This document shows positions 1 through 7,747 of a stretch of 9,113 nt of DNA, in pieces. The position numbers and the translations under genes are program-made. The stretch is from the NCBI GenBank assembly GCA_964501065.1, contig CAZCRF010000077.1:1-9113 (forward strand), written 5' to 3'. Source of the DNA: Hallerella sp964501065 (GTDB lineage Bacteria; Fibrobacterota; Fibrobacteria; Fibrobacterales; Fibrobacteraceae). Below the pieces are notes generated by a model. That model made no database searches and was not told where the DNA came from. It saw only the letters and a list, made by a program, of their open reading frames with translations. Numbering within the stretch: position 1 is the first letter of the stretch; every line of letters begins with the position of its first letter.

Positions 1-49
1 AACGGCGAGTTCTCCGGACCCTTTTGATTTTACAGAAAGAAATTTACAC
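1..49 (+). repeat. 49-bp dispersed direct repeat, left copy
   Basis: These 49 bases are identical to 7780-7828 in the same orientation, and the match breaks down immediately afterwards. The sequence runs off the left window edge, so the true repeat may be longer. In this copy the right end is followed directly by the open frame of the helicase gene. In the other copy it is followed by a methyltransferase relic. It contains a TCCGGA palindrome followed by a T-rich stretch, but no protein is recognisable in it. Confidence 0.85.
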
Positions 50-156
50 ATTCTGTACAAATCATAAATAAAGCGACTTACGAACCTAATCCGCAGAATG
101 ACGAGGTTCAAAATCTCACAGCAACGACTAATGATAAAACGTATCATTTTAATTCT

Positions 157-1971
157 TTGCAAGAATTAAGAGATTTTGCAGAAAACGAAAGAGGCGAAGT
201 AGAAGAATCCAATCGGTTTTCGCAGCGCAGAGAAAATTTGCAACAAGGTGCGAGCTTACGTTCCCAACACATTCTCGATAAAAGCCAAGAGAGCGCGAGA
301 CGTTCGCATATCTATGATGGAATTCCGGTTATCATTGAAGGAGGACCGGGAACTGGAAAAACAACGACGGTCATTCAACGATTGAATTTTTTACTCGACG
401 CCGAAGCCATGAAAGAATCAATCAAAGAATATGAAAAAACGAAAAACGAATGGTTTCGCGTTGGAGCAACAGCCACTCAAATCGATCGCCTTTTGGGTTC
501 TTCTGCATCCTCAAACAAATGGCTCTTCTTTGCACCATCCTCTTTACTGCTCCAATATCTGCGCAATAATATGCAAGGGGAAGGGCTAAATCCCTCTGAC
601 AAAAATTCTCGCACAATAACGGAATTTCGCAGAGCGATGTTTCAGGAGTATAAAATTTCAAGCACATCCTCGAAAATTAAGCAGTTTGAAGACGAGTCAA
701 AATCATTTATCTTAGCTCCTAAAAAAATGATTGAATATTTTAAGAACTATTGCGTAAACGCAATTGAGGAAAAACGCGAACGACTTTCTGTATTTGAAGT
801 TGATACCACGATACAAAAAAAAATGAATAGAATCCACGACTTCTGTCGAAACTACAAGGTGAAAGATTTTAGCGCATTGTTGGAATTTCTTCATTTATTA
901 TATGTGATAGCAGAGGACAAGAAAATTCCAGAATCCGTAAAAGAGCAATTCCCCGATTTTTTTTCTGGAGTCGAAAAAGCCTTTTTAGAAAAAATTCCCC
1001 AAATGTATTTGGACTTTCGTCGCCAAGAAAATAAAGATTGCTTATATGATAGAGATCTATATGGCAAAATCGTTCAATCGGACGATTGCAACTATTTACA
1101 CATCGACGAACAAGATTTCCTTCTCGGCTTTATCAATGAAACTATAATTGAAATTTGCACAAAAAATCCAACGAGATTAAACACGTTGACGGGAAATTTC
1201 GCTTCTTCATACAAAAGATTCTGCACTCCAATCATCGTCATAGACGAAGCGACTGATTATACTTTAATGGATTTTTATTGCATGAAGTCATTCCGTCACT
1301 ATGAAATTTCTTCGATTACTTTGTCTGGCGACTTGATGCAGGAAACGCAAACGAATGGAATTCAAAGTTGGGATGAACTAGATGAAATTTTTCCGCAGAA
1401 AGAAAAGTACACATTGAATATTAGCTATCGGCAGACACCGACTCTTGTCAATATAGCGAAAAACCTTTATCTAGACAGTCTTGGTGACGAAACCGCTTAT
1501 AATAGCCACTACAGCGAAGGAGAAAATGAAGCAAAGCCCCAGTTGCTCATCAGCAACAACGAAAGGGAAAAGGCGAATTGGATAGCAGAGCAAATTGCCT
1601 CTATTCGCAATAAACTAGAGTGCTTGCCGTCAACAGCCATATTCATTGGGGATGATTGTGACGGTGCAAATTTTGCAAGAAGTATTACAGACACAGGAAA
1701 ATTAAACGGAATCAATGTCGTCTTTTCTGAAGAAGCGAAAGCTCTTGCTGCGACAAATACGGTTCGGGTTTTTAGGATGTCCAATATCAAAGGGATGGAG
1801 TTTGAATCAGTCTTCCTTTATGATATTGATCGTGCACTCAAAAATCAATCGGTGGACTTGATGCGTCGAATTCTATATGTAGGAATATCCCGTGCGGCAA
1901 ATTATTTAGCCGCGACAATGACTTCTCCAAACGGAGACATCGCCAAGTATTTTGAACCGACCCAAACATAA
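157..1971 (+). CDS. UvrD-like superfamily 1 helicase/ATPase, probably 5'-truncated
   Basis: This is an ATP-dependent DNA or RNA translocase of the UvrD/Rep superfamily 1 type. Numbering from the TTG at 157, Walker A is GGPGTGKT (62-69) and Walker B is VIDEA (361-365). The motif III-like segment is LSGDLMQ (389-395), motif IV is YRQTP (424-428), motif V is KGMEFESVF (545-553) and motif VI is YVGISRA (574-580). Residues 80-350 form a long charged insert, the usual place of the 1B-type subdomain. No extra nuclease domain is seen. The start is doubtful: TTG 157 has no ribosome site, no ATG lies in frame before Walker A, and the frame is open back to a TGA at 25-27 with protein-like sequence from about position 50. 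The natural N-terminus has therefore probably been lost at the 49-bp repeat. The gene is clearly AT-richer than the minus-strand block, which suggests horizontal origin. Such stand-alone helicases often belong to phage-defence or restriction loci, but no partner is present here. The ATPase core appears intact, so the call is firm at family level and open as to role. Confidence 0.85.
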   Translation: MQELRDFAENERGEVEESNRFSQRRENLQQGASLRSQHILDKSQESARRSHIYDGIPVIIEGGPGTGKTTTVIQRLNFLLDAEAMKESIKEYEKTKNEWFRVGATATQIDRLLGSSASSNKWLFFAPSSLLLQYLRNNMQGEGLNPSDKNSRTITEFRRAMFQEYKISSTSSKIKQFEDESKSFILAPKKMIEYFKNYCVNAIEEKRERLSVFEVDTTIQKKMNRIHDFCRNYKVKDFSALLEFLHLLYVIAEDKKIPESVKEQFPDFFSGVEKAFLEKIPQMYLDFRRQENKDCLYDRDLYGKIVQSDDCNYLHIDEQDFLLGFINETIIEICTKNPTRLNTLTGNFASSYKRFCTPIIVIDEATDYTLMDFYCMKSFRHYEISSITLSGDLMQETQTNGIQSWDELDEIFPQKEKYTLNISYRQTPTLVNIAKNLYLDSLGDETAYNSHYSEGENEAKPQLLISNNEREKANWIAEQIASIRNKLECLPSTAIFIGDDCDGANFARSITDTGKLNGINVVFSEEAKALAATNTVRVFRMSNIKGMEFESVFLYDIDRALKNQSVDLMRRILYVGISRAANYLAATMTSPNGDIAKYFEPTQT

Positions 1972-1993
1972 AAGAGTCGCCCGAAACGACTCT
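1965..1993 (-). terminator. Hairpin terminator between convergent genes
   Basis: AGAGTCG (1973-1979) and CGACTCT (1987-1993) form a perfect 7-bp stem with a 7-base loop. Read on the minus strand, the stem is followed by TTTTATGTTT, so it suits the end of the ADP-ribosylglycohydrolase transcript. It starts only two bases after the helicase stop, so it may also help end that transcript, although the plus side lacks a T-run. Confidence 0.5.
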
Positions 1994-2054
1994 GACCGAT
2001 GATAAATTTCGTTGCAATTTGTCGTTGGCGATAAAGCTCCCCTCCCTCCCCTCC

Positions 2055-2864
2055 TTAAGGCTTGCCGGAAGTCCCGCGCCTCTTGTCGAAATCGTCCAAA
2101 ACGGCGATCATGTCTTCGGGCAATCTCCTTTTGCACTCCGCCAAAAGTTCCCGGGGAACGCCGTAAAACGCTTCCGCGATGCCTCCCGCAATGCACGTGA
2201 GAGTGTCGGCGTCTCCCCCGAGGGAAACGGCCGTGCGGATGACATCTTCAAAGCCGTCCCCTTCGAAGAAAGCCGTCAACGCTTCCGGAACGGTCTCTTG
2301 GCAAGATGCCACGGGATGATAATCGGGGCGGATTTCATCACAAGTGCGAGAAAGATCGTATCCGAATTCCCCGACGATGTAATCTTTGATTTTCGCTTTC
2401 GGGAATCCCTTCCGGGCCAAGAAAATGGCGGACGCGGTCGCCTCCGCTCCTTTGATGCCTTCCGGGTGATTGTGCGTCACTTCGGCAGAAAGTCTTGCAA
2501 ACCGCCTCGTCTCCTCCAACGTTTCGTAAAACCACCCGACAGAAGACACCCGCATGGCGGAGCCGTTTCCAAAACTCCCGTAAGGTTCGGGATTTCCGCT
2601 AGCCAGCCAACGGCGGAACAAGCCTCCGTAACCTGCATGGGGATATTTGTGCCCCCACTTTTGCATGCTGTCGACAAGTTCCTTCTTCACCGTTTCGTCC
2701 GAAGCCTTCCCTGCACGCATCAAGGCGTCCGCGACGGCAATCGTCATCACCGAATCGTCCGAAAATCTAGACCTCCGGCAAAACAACGGGAAATCCTTCG
2801 TCTTGTCGCCCCCGTTGAATTCATAAGGGAAACCGATTATATCACCGAGAATGGCACCATACAT
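2055..2864 (-). CDS. ADP-ribosylglycohydrolase family protein
   Basis: This is a member of the ADP-ribosylglycohydrolase (ARH/DraG) family. These are metal-dependent enzymes that remove ADP-ribose from modified proteins or other acceptors. The protein has 269 residues, a normal length. The N-terminal GAILGDIIGFPYEF (3-16) carries the family GxxxGDxxG signature. SDDS (35-38) stands for the usual TDDT metal-binding motif. FGNGSAMR (98-105) and HNHPEG (131-136) are typical, and GGDADT (216-221) supplies the second metal-binding aspartates. All key positions look intact, and there is no signal peptide, so it is cytoplasmic. The start is the ATG at 2864 because AAGGAG lies seven bases upstream. 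The reading frame extends 34 codons further up, but that part has no family match. The acceptor substrate cannot be read from sequence. No ADP-ribosyltransferase partner is nearby, so it is more likely a stand-alone housekeeping hydrolase than half of a toxin pair. Confidence 0.9.
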   Translation of the reverse strand: MYGAILGDIIGFPYEFNGGDKTKDFPLFCRRSRFSDDSVMTIAVADALMRAGKASDETVKKELVDSMQKWGHKYPHAGYGGLFRRWLASGNPEPYGSFGNGSAMRVSSVGWFYETLEETRRFARLSAEVTHNHPEGIKGAEATASAIFLARKGFPKAKIKDYIVGEFGYDLSRTCDEIRPDYHPVASCQETVPEALTAFFEGDGFEDVIRTAVSLGGDADTLTCIAGGIAEAFYGVPRELLAECKRRLPEDMIAVLDDFDKRRGTSGKP

Positions 2865-2891
2865 ATTTGAACTCCTTGTCTTTTGATTTTG

Positions 2892-2897
2892 AATATA
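2892..2897 (-). promoter_or_regulatory. Possible -10 element of the ADP-ribosylglycohydrolase gene
   Basis: TATATT on the minus strand lies in an AT-rich leader about 28 bases before the ATG at 2864, downstream of the RRM-gene terminator. No convincing -35 hexamer is found at 16-18 bases. The call rests on position and composition only. Confidence 0.25.
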
Positions 2898-2964
2898 AAG
2901 AACTTTTCCCCATGCATGGTCGCCCGCCAAGCGACAAATGGAACAATCGCTGCAGCCAGCCCAC

Positions 2965-2990
2965 AAAAAAAGACCGCACGGGATGCGGCC
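2965..2990 (-). terminator. Rho-independent terminator of the RRM gene
   Basis: On the minus strand GGCCGCA, a 5-base loop and TGCGGTC form a GC-rich stem (2972-2990, one G-T pair), followed by seven T (2965-2971). It begins about 25 bases after the RRM gene stop codon. The plus-strand side ends in TTTT, so it could work weakly in the other direction too. Confidence 0.85.
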
Positions 2991-3015
2991 TTTTCATTAC
3001 GGTATCCGAATCGAT

Positions 3016-3282
3016 TCAGAAGCGGCGGGGACGCGGCTCGCGCGGACGGGCTTCATTGACGCGGAGCGGACGACCGTTCACCTCCTTGCCGTTCAGCTGC
3101 TCGACTGCACTTGCGGCGACGCCGTCGTCTTCGATTTCAACGAAACCGAAACCCTTGCTGCGCCCCGTGTCGCGGTCCATGATGATCTTCGCGCTCTTGA
3201 TTTCACCGAATTCCTCGAACAGATTGGCGAGGTCGGCGTCTTTGAACGCGAAGGGGAGATTTCCAACATAAATGCTTTTCAT
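3016..3282 (-). CDS. Small RRM-type RNA-binding protein
   Basis: This 88-residue protein consists almost wholly of one RNA recognition motif, like the bacterial Rbp family. RNP2 is IYVGNLP (4-10). RNP1 is KGFGFVEI, in the third strand. The acidic helix DLANLFEEFGEI and the closing GRPLRVNEA segment complete the fold. A short basic tail rich in Arg and Pro (PREPRPRRF) follows, as is common in small bacterial RRM proteins. These proteins bind single-stranded RNA through the RNP aromatics and are often cold-induced or involved in post-transcriptional control. Which RNAs it binds here is unknown. The ATG at 3282 lies 26 bases after the radical SAM stop and has only a weak GGA site seven bases upstream, so co-transcription with that gene is possible. 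A strong terminator follows. Confidence 0.93.
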   Translation of the reverse strand: MKSIYVGNLPFAFKDADLANLFEEFGEIKSAKIIMDRDTGRSKGFGFVEIEDDGVAASAVEQLNGKEVNGRPLRVNEARPREPRPRRF

Positions 3283-3308
3283 AATATATCCAGGCTGTTA
3301 ACTAAGCC

Positions 3309-4211
3309 TTATCCAATAATAGAACTATTTTGGCCGACGCGAAGTGGCTTTCGAGGGAACAATCGGCAAATTTCGCACCGACCTTTTCCAGGAGGAGTCC
3401 CCCAAAAACGGTTTTCCGGATCCGGGCAAGGCTCCACGGAACCGTCCGGCAGAATCCAAAGTTCCCGTCCGAGGAACGGGCATTCCCCTTCCCCAAAATT
3501 CCGCATTGCTCCGACCGGATGCAAAAAAGAACCCTCCAACTTGACGGAAAGGTCTGGATTCCCCGTCCAAAATTCCCCGGGCAATAGCCCCTCCGATTTT
3601 TGCAGCCCGATCGAATGCGAAAGGAACACCGCCCGATTGAGCTTCACCCGGTCAACCCCCGCAGCGGCGGCCCACTCGACGAGCTCTTCCACTTCCCGAA
3701 GGTTCGTCCGGCAAACCGCCATTTGCAGGGAAACGGTGGCGGCCGACTTCCCCGCTTCCAAAAGCTCCCGTCGGACGCGCAAAACGGATTCCACGTTTTC
3801 AAAATAAACCCGGGGGTCCAATCCGGGGCAAAGGGTGTCCAAGCTGCGCCGGGAAGTTCCCCAACAACTGATTTTGATGTCCTTAGAAACGGGGAGGAGT
3901 TCCCGAGCCCAAGCCGCCGCGCCTTTTCCGGGGAACGTCCCGTTGGTCGTCACGTTCAACTTCAACCCCAACTCGCCGACAAGCCTTTCCAACTTTTCAA
4001 ATTGCGAATAAAGTAACGGTTCCCCCATCGTACTCGGAATCACTTCAAAAACGCCTTTCGCCGCAAAACGCCGCACGGCCCTCTCCGCGATTTCCCACGG
4101 CATCTCCCCCTTGCCGAACGGCTTTCCGCGTTGCCGCAAAAAGCAAAGCCCGCAATGCAAATTGCACACATCGGGGTTGGTCAGCAAAGTGATGCGCCAA
4201 AGCCTTTCCAC
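3309..4211 (-). CDS. Radical SAM protein with SPASM-like C-terminal cysteines
   Basis: This is a radical S-adenosylmethionine enzyme or maturase. From the chosen start, the cluster motif is CNLHCGLC (Cys16, Cys20, Cys23), the canonical CX3CX2C. It is followed by GEPL (the SAM-binding GGE-like motif) and TTNGTF (a strand of the partial TIM barrel). The C-terminal region has Cys244, then ILPDGSVEPC (Cys262), then CEIC (Cys279 and Cys282). This resembles the SPASM/Twitch extension that binds auxiliary Fe-S clusters in peptide-modifying enzymes. The frame can begin at a TTG at 4256, but the GTG at 4211 is preferred. It has AAGG six bases upstream, and a terminator-like hairpin lies between the two candidates. 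The protein is 300 residues from GTG or 315 from TTG. No precursor peptide gene is evident nearby, so the substrate is unknown. Confidence 0.85.
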   Translation of the reverse strand: MERLWRITLLTNPDVCNLHCGLCFLRQRGKPFGKGEMPWEIAERAVRRFAAKGVFEVIPSTMGEPLLYSQFEKLERLVGELGLKLNVTTNGTFPGKGAAAWARELLPVSKDIKISCWGTSRRSLDTLCPGLDPRVYFENVESVLRVRRELLEAGKSAATVSLQMAVCRTNLREVEELVEWAAAAGVDRVKLNRAVFLSHSIGLQKSEGLLPGEFWTGNPDLSVKLEGSFLHPVGAMRNFGEGECPFLGRELWILPDGSVEPCPDPENRFWGTPPGKGRCEICRLFPRKPLRVGQNSSIIG

Positions 4212-4221
4212 GAATCGCCTT

Positions 4222-4245
4222 AAAAAGACCCCCTTTTCCAAAGGG
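4222..4245 (-). terminator. Hairpin with T-run after the lipoprotein gene
   Basis: On the minus strand CCCTTT, GGA and AAAGGG (4231-4245) make a perfect 6-bp stem, followed by GGTC and TTTTT (4222-4226). It lies about 27 bases after the lipoprotein stop and just before the AAGG/GTG start of the radical SAM gene. It could be a terminator or an attenuator. It would fall inside the coding sequence if the TTG at 4256 were the true start. Confidence 0.5.
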
Positions 4246-4271
4246 AGCCTTTCCAAAGAGAGTCTAAAAAA

Positions 4272-5264
4272 TCAATTCCAGTTGCCGAGAACGGTCAATT
4301 CGAGAGAAATGTTCGAGCCGACCTTCTGCACGGAATGCGGCAGCACGACAAAGAATCCCTTGCCCGTGCTGGCGTCGAACGCCGAAGTGAGGACGACATA
4401 AGCCTGGACGGTTTCAAAATCGGAAGCGGAAATCGTCAAGGATTTGTACGCGAAGTCGCTCATGTGCGCAGGTTCCGGGTAATCGGCATAGCTCGACATG
4501 CTCTTGGTCTCTTCCCCGATTTGGGAGCTTTCCACGACTCCGGAGAGATTGGCGTTGGTGTAAAGGACGGCGGAGCCTTCTTTGACCAGATAAAGATCCA
4601 CGGCGGCGGCGTTCGCGTCCAACTGCGTCGAAAGATAAGTCGTCTTGGAATCCAAATCCACGGCGTTCGCCTCGGTAACCGACGTGGAAAGGGTCACTTC
4701 CCAAGCGGTGAACTCCGGGTCTGTCACTTCGACCGCGCTGCTGCTCGATTCTTCAACGCATTGGCTGCCGGAGCGTTCAAAAACGGTCGAAGCCGTTTTC
4801 ACGAGCTTCATTTCGCCGTTGTGCCCATAGACAATGATGTAAATGGTGAAAGTACCGCATTCCGCCATGGAAGAGACGTCGAGGGTCGCGTTCAACTGCT
4901 GCCCGATGGAAATCATCGTAGTCGATCCCTGCAACGCCTGAAATTCGAAATTCGAAGAAGCTTCATAACCGCTTTCATTGCCGAGCTTGAAATCGACGGA
5001 ATCGATGACGATCGACGTGTCCACGTCCAAATTGGCCGTGATTGTCCCCGAAAACTTGATCTTTGTCGCCGTAATGTTTTCCGCCTTGAAGTTCGAAACC
5101 GTGATGAAGGAATCCCCGTTCGCTTCGGGCAAGACGATTTGGGCGGCAGAACTGCTGGACGAATCTTCTTCCGGGGACGCGCTTGAAGAAGAGTCACTGC
5201 CGCAAGCGGTCAGGGAAATAGCCGCTGCGGCGAAAATCGGCAGGTAAAATTTTTTGAAATTCAT
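4272..5264 (-). CDS. Serine-spacer lipoprotein with two domains, function unknown
   Basis: This is a predicted outer-membrane or surface lipoprotein of 330 residues. The signal peptide has lysines at 4-5, a hydrophobic core (7-19) and the lipobox LTAC with Cys21 as the lipidated residue. A flexible spacer of serine runs follows (25-39), then a beta-rich domain (about 42-170) with cysteines at 136 and 169 that could pair. A second serine spacer (173-176) leads into a second beta-rich domain to the C-terminus. This layout of a lipobox followed by serine spacers is characteristic of Fibrobacter secreted proteins. Neither globular part matches a catalytic family I recognise, and adhesion or a cell-surface structural role is only a guess. 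The start is the ATG at 5264, with AGAGG five bases upstream. The frame extends 19 codons further, but that part would not fit a signal peptide. uvrB ends 53 bases upstream with no clear terminator between. Confidence 0.85.
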   Translation of the reverse strand: MNFKKFYLPIFAAAAISLTACGSDSSSSASPEEDSSSSSAAQIVLPEANGDSFITVSNFKAENITATKIKFSGTITANLDVDTSIVIDSVDFKLGNESGYEASSNFEFQALQGSTTMISIGQQLNATLDVSSMAECGTFTIYIIVYGHNGEMKLVKTASTVFERSGSQCVEESSSSAVEVTDPEFTAWEVTLSTSVTEANAVDLDSKTTYLSTQLDANAAAVDLYLVKEGSAVLYTNANLSGVVESSQIGEETKSMSSYADYPEPAHMSDFAYKSLTISASDFETVQAYVVLTSAFDASTGKGFFVVLPHSVQKVGSNISLELTVLGNWN

Positions 5265-5317
5265 AAAGACCTCTTTTGTTTTTTGAAAAATACACTTTTT
5301 TCCGGGGAATGGCGACA

Positions 5318-7468
5318 TCAATCTTCTCTGCCCCGGAGGATGTCCCGCAAACGGGCGGCCTCTTCAAAGTCCAACCGGGCGGCCGCAGCCTTCATCTTGG
5401 CTTCGAGTTCTTCGACCGATGCATTTTCATCGGAATTCTCCGCTTCCGGAGGGAGCTTCTGCGCCGATTTTTTCCTCCCCTTCTTCCCCTTGTTCATGAT
5501 TTCGGACAGGGGATCGTCCATTTCCAAATCGTCTTCCAATTTCCGGCTGACGGATTTCGGCACGATGCCGTGCTCCCGGTTGAATTCCTCTTGGACAGCC
5601 CGGCGGCGACGCGTCTCCGCCAAAGCTTTTTCAAGGCTTTCCGTCATCACGTCGGCGAACAAAATGACGGTGCCGTTCACATTGCGGCTGGCGCGACCCA
5701 TCGTCTGGATGAGACTCCTGTAATTGCGCAAGAAGCCTTCCTTGTCCGCATCGAGAATCGCCACCAGGGAAACTTCCGGCAAGTCCAAGCCTTCGCGGAG
5801 TAGGTTTATCCCGACCAAAACGTCGAAATCGCCCTTCCGGAGCCCTTTCAACAATTTGTGGCGTTCTAGAGTCTTGACTTCGCTGTGCAAATACCGCGCC
5901 TTGACATTCACCGAAACCAAAAAATCCGTCAAATCCTGCGCCATCTTTTTCGTAAGGGTCGTGACCAAAACGCGCTCCCCTCGAGCGGTCACCTCCGAAA
6001 TGCGCTTGAGCAAAACGTCCATCTGCCCTTTGACCGGATACATCTCGATTTGCGGATCGAGGAGTCCCGTGGGGCGATTGATTTGCTCCACGACGACGCC
6101 GCCCGTCTTTTGAAGTTCGTAATCTCCAGGCGTGGCGCTCACGAAAAGGACTTGCTGCGGATACATGGATTCAAATTCGGCGAAATTCATCGGGCGGTTG
6201 TCCAAGGCGCACGGCAGGCGGAATCCGTATTGGACAAGATTCGTCTTCCGAGACTTGTCCCCTTCGGACATGCCCCCGATTTGCGGAACGCTGACATGGC
6301 TCTCGTCTATCATCAACAGCCAATCGTCGCCAAAGTAATCGATGAGGGTGAACGGCCGCGTACCGGGGAGCCTCTCTTCCACAATCCGGGAATAATTTTC
6401 AATCCCCGAACAAATTCCCGTTGCCCGAATCATCTCCATGTCATAACGGGTACGGCTTTCGAGCCGCGCACGCGCAAGGACGCGGGCATCCGCTTCGGAG
6501 GTGTTCCCCGATTTGCGAAAGGCGTTCTCTTCTCGCGTCAGCTGCTCCAAACGTTCCGAAAGTTCCGTCTGGATGTCCCTCGCGATGCGTTCCCGAGAAT
6601 CCTCCCGCGTCACGAAATGCTTCGCCGGGGCAATCCGGACATCCGTCAAGTTCTCCTTGACCTCTCCCGTCACCAAATCAAACCGGCAAATGTTCTCCAC
6701 TTCATCCCCGAAAAGTTCGATGCGGATTCCCACATCGTCGTAACTCGGATAAATGTCTATCACGTCCCCGCGCACGCGAAAGGAGCCGCGCTCCAACGCA
6801 AAATCGTTCCGCTGGTATTGGATGTGCACGAGTTGCATCAAAATCAAGTCGCGTTCCACGGATTCGCCCACCTTCAGACGAATCATCAAATCGAAATATT
6901 CGCGCGGGGAGCCGAGTCCGTAAATGCAGCTGACGCTCGCCACGATAATCGTGTCCCGCCGCGTGAGCAAATTGCTCGTCGCCCGCAGACGGAGCTTGTC
7001 GATTTCATCATTGATGGCGGCGTCCTTTTCGATGTAAGTGTCCGTGTGGACGATGTAGGCTTCCGGTTGGTAATAGTCGTAATAGCTCACGAAGTATTCC
7101 ACCGCATTGTTCGGAAAGAACGCCTTGAACTCTTGGTAAAGCTGCGCCGCCAAAGTCTTGTTGTGCGTCAAGACCAAGGTGGGTTTCCCCACGTCCCGGA
7201 TGACATTCGCCATGGTGAACGTCTTGCCGGAGCCCGTCACCCCGAGCAGACACTGGAAACGCTCCCCCCGGGCAAATCCCGCGTCCAATTCCCGGATGGC
7301 CTCCGGCTGATCCCCCGCTGCAGCGTAATCACTGTGCAAGTCAAAATGCGCACGGGTCGGTTCCAAGAATTGCGGAAGCGTCCCCGGCTTGCTTTGCTCC
7401 GGAGAAAGTTTTTTCAGCAGCGGTTTCTGATACGGATCCGGGCGGATGGATTTACGAGCGCGAGCCAT
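5318..7468 (-). CDS. uvrB: UvrABC excision repair system subunit B
   Basis: UvrB is the damage-verifying helicase-like subunit of nucleotide excision repair. It is loaded by UvrA, clamps one strand under its beta-hairpin and recruits UvrC. Walker A is GVTGSGKT (76-83). The beta-hairpin region is YYDYYQPEAYI (129-139). The Walker B/DESH box is at 388-391, motif V is GINLLREGLDLPEV (553-566) and motif VI is QTMGRASRN (588-596). The UVR motif that contacts UvrC is at about 684-712. At 716 residues it is longer than the usual 660-680. The excess is an N-terminal arm of about 30 residues and a charged lysine-rich linker before the UVR motif (about 655-680). It appears intact. The ATG at 7468 has no clear Shine-Dalgarno sequence. 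The gene leads the minus-strand block, and no LexA-like operator was recognised upstream. Confidence 0.98.
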   Translation of the reverse strand: MARARKSIRPDPYQKPLLKKLSPEQSKPGTLPQFLEPTRAHFDLHSDYAAAGDQPEAIRELDAGFARGERFQCLLGVTGSGKTFTMANVIRDVGKPTLVLTHNKTLAAQLYQEFKAFFPNNAVEYFVSYYDYYQPEAYIVHTDTYIEKDAAINDEIDKLRLRATSNLLTRRDTIIVASVSCIYGLGSPREYFDLMIRLKVGESVERDLILMQLVHIQYQRNDFALERGSFRVRGDVIDIYPSYDDVGIRIELFGDEVENICRFDLVTGEVKENLTDVRIAPAKHFVTREDSRERIARDIQTELSERLEQLTREENAFRKSGNTSEADARVLARARLESRTRYDMEMIRATGICSGIENYSRIVEERLPGTRPFTLIDYFGDDWLLMIDESHVSVPQIGGMSEGDKSRKTNLVQYGFRLPCALDNRPMNFAEFESMYPQQVLFVSATPGDYELQKTGGVVVEQINRPTGLLDPQIEMYPVKGQMDVLLKRISEVTARGERVLVTTLTKKMAQDLTDFLVSVNVKARYLHSEVKTLERHKLLKGLRKGDFDVLVGINLLREGLDLPEVSLVAILDADKEGFLRNYRSLIQTMGRASRNVNGTVILFADVMTESLEKALAETRRRRAVQEEFNREHGIVPKSVSRKLEDDLEMDDPLSEIMNKGKKGRKKSAQKLPPEAENSDENASVEELEAKMKAAAARLDFEEAARLRDILRGRED

Positions 7469-7603
7469 GCGAAAAATTTAGACAATATTCACCCCGGACG
7501 CATCGGCGATTCATTCTAAGTGCCCTCTGCAAAGAGATTCGGCTGAGAATCCATTCCCCGTTCCCACGCATGTTCCACCGAACACTCCCGTTTTGAGAAT
7601 CCG

Positions 7604-7702
7604 CTAGGCAATCGTTTGAACAACCGGAACGGAAACGCTGTTCCCGATGAGCGACATCAGAATCTGCGGATCGAAGCTATATTTGTTGTCGGAGTTTTCC
7701 AT
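7604..7702 (-). pseudogene. DNA cytosine-5 methyltransferase relic, motif X end
   Basis: This is a 32-residue reading frame whose second half, LIGNSVSVPVVQTIA, matches motif X at the C-terminus of DNA (cytosine-5) methyltransferases, where GNSV-x-VPV is the classical pattern. Motif X helps build the SAM pocket. The frame ends with TAG (7604-7606), but the next in-frame codons read RILKT, the sort of helix that normally follows motif X. The TAG therefore looks like a nonsense mutation in a formerly longer gene; the frame then stays open to a TGA at 7511-7513. An AAAGGA ribosome-like site precedes the ATG at 7702 by about eight bases, so a small peptide could be made, but 32 residues cannot be an enzyme. 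Motifs V to IX and the target recognition domain are missing upstream. Confidence 0.7.
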
Positions 7703-7747
7703 AGTTTTTGTCCTTTGTTTGATTTGTTGCAAAACCAAAAATAGGAT

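Noticed and set aside
2019..2870. Long plus-strand frame opposite the ADP-ribosylglycohydrolase gene
   Set aside because: It is an antisense shadow. The minus strand has a full conserved domain with a strong ribosome site, whereas the plus frame has neither.
5885..7519. A 544-codon plus-strand open frame opposite uvrB
   Set aside because: It is the antisense of the unmistakable uvrB gene. It shows no domain and exists because the GC-rich codons of uvrB avoid stops in that frame.
7604..7702. A functional small protein or a split methyltransferase beta subunit
   Set aside because: Known split C5 enzymes keep the target recognition domain with motif X. Thirty-two residues carry motif X alone, and the partner piece has an in-frame stop and a deletion.
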